Shown here: piece after piece, positions 62,279 through 64,000 of the stretch | How the letters are laid out: every line of letters begins with the position of its first letter | Numbering within the stretch: position 1 is the stretch's first letter | From: Crossiella equi | Lineage (GTDB): Bacteria > Actinomycetota > Actinomycetes > Mycobacteriales > Pseudonocardiaceae | Reading direction: 5' to 3' | Length of the DNA: 64,000 nt | Assembly (NCBI RefSeq): GCF_017876755.1 | Contig: NZ_JAGIOO010000001.1 | Coordinates: 2,666,001 to 2,730,000 of the forward strand | Notes under the pieces: generated by a model | What the model was told of the DNA's origin: nothing | The model's database searches: none | Seen by the model: only the letters and a program-made list of their open reading frames with translations | Program-made: the position numbers and the translations under genes

Positions 62279-63049
62279 ATGAGCGCTACCCGCGGGTTCG
62301 GAGTCGATATCGGCGGTTCCGGCATCAAGGGCGGTGTCGTGGACCTCGAGACGGGTGTGCTCGAAGGCGAACGCCTACGCATCCCCACCCCGCAGCCGTC
62401 CACGCCGGAGGCGGTCGCCGAGGTCGTGGCGGACATCGTGGCCAAGTTCGGCTGGGAGGGCCCGGTCGGGGTCACCCTGCCCTGCGTGGTCAAGCGGGGG
62501 GTCGCCCACAGCGCGGCCAACGTCGACCCCGGCTGGATCGGCACCGACGCGGCGGGCCTGTTCGCCGCCAAGCTCGGCCGTTCCGCCGACCAGGTCGTCG
62601 TGCTCAACGATGCCGACGCGGCGGGCCTGGCCGAGATGCGCTATGGCGCGGGTGTCGACCGCGACGGCACGGTGGTCCTGCTCACCTTCGGCACCGGCAT
62701 CGGCAGCGCGGTCTTCCTGGACGGCAAGCTCGTGCCGAACACCGAGTTCGGGCACCTCGAGGTCGACGGGCACGACGCGGAGAAGAAGGCCGCGGCCTCG
62801 GTCAAGGACGACCTCGACCTGTCCTGGGAGCAGTGGACGCCCCGGGTCTCCAGGTACCTGCGGGTGCTGGAGGACCTCGTGTGGCCCGACCTGGTGATCG
62901 CGGGCGGCGGGGTCAGCAAGAAGGCGCACAAGTGGCTGCCCCTGCTGGAGGTGCGCAGCGAGGTCGTCGCGGCGAAGCTGAAGAACGACGCGGGCATCGT
63001 CGGCGCGGCCAGCGCGGCGGCAAGGGGTGGCGCGCGCAACGGGCGCTGA
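62279..63049 (+). CDS. ppgK: Polyphosphate glucokinase
   Basis: The 256-residue ROK-type kinase phosphorylates glucose with polyphosphate or ATP. It shows the phosphate-1 motif [17 protein letters not shown], the substrate region [19 protein letters not shown] with the catalytic Asp, [15 protein letters not shown] (phosphate 2), [17 protein letters not shown] and the C-terminal [12 protein letters not shown]. The latter two agree with actinobacterial PPGK. AGGAAGGA precedes the ATG. sigA lies downstream. It corresponds to Rv2702. Confidence 0.95.
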   Translation: MSATRGFGVDIGGSGIKGGVVDLETGVLEGERLRIPTPQPSTPEAVAEVVADIVAKFGWEGPVGVTLPCVVKRGVAHSAANVDPGWIGTDAAGLFAAKLGRSADQVVVLNDADAAGLAEMRYGAGVDRDGTVVLLTFGTGIGSAVFLDGKLVPNTEFGHLEVDGHDAEKKAAASVKDDLDLSWEQWTPRVSRYLRVLEDLVWPDLVIAGGGVSKKAHKWLPLLEVRSEVVAAKLKNDAGIVGAASAAARGGARNGR

Positions 63050-63131
63050 ATCCCCGTCGTTACAATGGTGGACGCCCTTGGCTCTCTGCGCCGGGGGCTC
63101 TCCCCCGAAGAATTCCGGCGGCCTAGGTTCG

Positions 63132-63182
63132 CGCCCTTTCGCGCCCTGCGGCCCGCCTGCGAACGATCCCCGCGAAAGGGCG
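63132..63182 (+). promoter_or_regulatory. Inverted repeat that pairs with the sigA ribosome-binding site
   Basis: CGCCCTTTCGCG (63132-63143) is fully complementary to CGCGAAAGGGCG (63171-63182), with a 27-nt loop. The second arm contains GAAAGGG, the sigA Shine-Dalgarno sequence, 5 nt before the GTG. If folded, the site would be masked, so the element could control translation of sigA. Confidence 0.6.
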
Positions 63183-63185
63183 TAC

Positions 63186-64000
63186 GTGGCCATCACCGAC
63201 TCCGCTCGCCGGCTGGACCCCGCTGAGCTCGCCGAGGCGCGCAACCTGGCCCGCAAGGCCGCCGAGGCGGCCAAGAAGGCCGCGCAGCGCGCCGCTGCCA
63301 ACCGGACCGGGACCGTGCCGAAGAGCGCGGCCGCCAAGTCGGCGACGCCGAAGCCCTCGACGAGCACCACCACCCCGGCCAAGCCCGCCACGTCGAGCAG
63401 CACGGCTGCGGCGGCCCGGCCCTCGGCGGTCTCGGCCACGACCCCGGCGGCGGCCCGGCCCGCCACCACGACCACCGCCGCCGCGAAGCCCGCGGTGGCC
63501 AAGGCGGCCCCGGCGGCGAAGGCCCCGGCGGCGCGCAAGGCGGCGGCCCCCAAGACCACCGCGGCCAAGACCGCCGCCCCGAAGACCGCCGCCCCGAAGA
63601 CCGCCGCCCCGAAGACCGCCGCCCCGAAGGCGACGGCCGCCAAGAAGGCCGCCGCGCCCAAGGCCGGTGCGGCCGCCAAGGCGGCCCCGGCCGGTGCCAA
63701 GGCCGCGGGCAAGGCGGGCGAGGACGAGGTCGTGCTCGAGGACGTCGCGGTCGAGGACCTCGACCTGGGCGCCGATCTGGCCGACGAGCCGACCGAGGAG
63801 GACCGCAAGTCCGGCGACTTCGTCTGGGACGAGGAGGAGTCCGAGGCGCTGCGCAAGGCGCGCAAGGACGCCGAGCTCACCGCCAGCGCCGACTCCGTCC
63901 GCGCCTACCTCAAGCAGATCGGCAAGGTCTCCCTGCTCAACGCGGAGGAGGAGGTGGCCCTGGCCAAGCGCATCGAGGCGGGCCTGTACGCCGCCGAGCG
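63186..64000 (+). CDS. sigA: RNA polymerase principal sigma factor (3' end outside window)
   Basis: About 271 residues are visible and the frame is open to the end of the window. The N-terminal ~170 residues are an Ala/Lys/Pro-rich, low-complexity extension with PAAK and AAPKT repeats, followed by an acidic segment ([25 protein letters not shown]) and sigma region 1.2 ([37 protein letters not shown], read in parts), which identifies the housekeeping sigma factor (SigA/HrdB group). The GTG at 63186 follows GAAAGGG. Such long basic N-terminal tails are usual in actinobacterial principal sigmas. It corresponds to Rv2703. Confidence 0.95.
   Translation, partial: MAITDSARRLDPAELAEARNLARKAAEAAKKAAQRAAANRTGTVPKSAAAKSATPKPSTSTTTPAKPATSSSTAAAARPSAVSATTPAAARPATTTTAAAKPAVAKAAPAAKAPAARKAAAPKTTAAKTAAPKTAAPKTAAPKTAAPKATAAKKAAAPKAGAAAKAAPAGAKAAGKAGEDEVVLEDVAVEDLDLGADLADEPTEEDRKSGDFVWDEEESEALRKARKDAELTASADSVRAYLKQIGKVSLLNAEEEVALAKRIEAGLYAAE
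63570..63629 (+). repeat. Four 15-bp in-frame tandem repeats in the sigA N-terminal region
   Basis: The unit ACCGCCGCCCCGAAG occurs four times in a row without change (63570-63629) and encodes TAAPK repeats. Identical units suggest length variation by replication slippage. Confidence 0.92.

Overview
The window is high-GC actinobacterial DNA. Its right third (50.4-64 kb) keeps the gene order known from Mycobacterium tuberculosis Rv2689c-Rv2703: TRAM RNA methyltransferase, APC permease, ceoB-ceoC, DUF3159, OB-fold protein, DUF3710, dut, DUF3093, DUF4193, cei, suhB, ppgK, sigA. With the biosynthetic content, this points to a Pseudonocardiales-like actinomycete; the genus is not determinable by eye.

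Left flank (1-8 kb): the end of an AraC-type regulator, a Tat-exported PHP-domain protein, a histidine kinase/response regulator pair, an orphan lipoprotein and dxs. Right flank (46-64 kb): an IS5-family element inserted exactly at the dnaE stop codon, dnaE, then the conserved block up to the 5' part of sigA.

Centre (8.35-45.65 kb): a large accessory biosynthetic cluster with no modular PKS or NRPS. It holds six paralogous macrolide-type glycosyltransferases and deoxysugar genes (thymidylyltransferase, 2,3-dehydratase, 3-ketoreductase, E1-type 3-dehydratase, two aminotransferases, 3,4-ketoisomerase, 3-C-methyltransferase, N,N-dimethyltransferase, sugar dehydrogenase, and a decarboxylase/epimerase-type SDR). 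It also holds a lipid module (FAAL, ketosynthase, two ACPs, a short AMP-ligase, two GNAT acyltransferases), an LmbU-type and a SARP-type regulator, and an ABC-2 exporter. At its right end is a class III lanthipeptide core: a 30-residue precursor ending in Cys, a LanKC synthetase and a LanD flavoprotein decarboxylase. LanKC plus LanD plus GNAT plus acyl-carrier genes is the hallmark of lipolanthines (microvionin, goadvionin: avionin ring plus N-terminal acyl chain). The best reading is one locus for a multiply glycosylated, lipidated avionin peptide, a combination I do not recognise as described.

Other novel structure: (i) a protein that aligns with the cluster's ACP but has Gln where the phosphopantetheine Ser should be; (ii) a palindrome GTCCCGC-NN-GCGGGAC found next to the ACP, GNAT and precursor genes, a candidate operator for the LmbU-type regulator; (iii) a family of 22-bp-period repeats with core CGTGTTGGC at 4.4, 35.7 and 45.7 kb, arranged as inverted or direct arrays at gene 3' ends; (iv) a hairpin that would bury the sigA ribosome-binding site.
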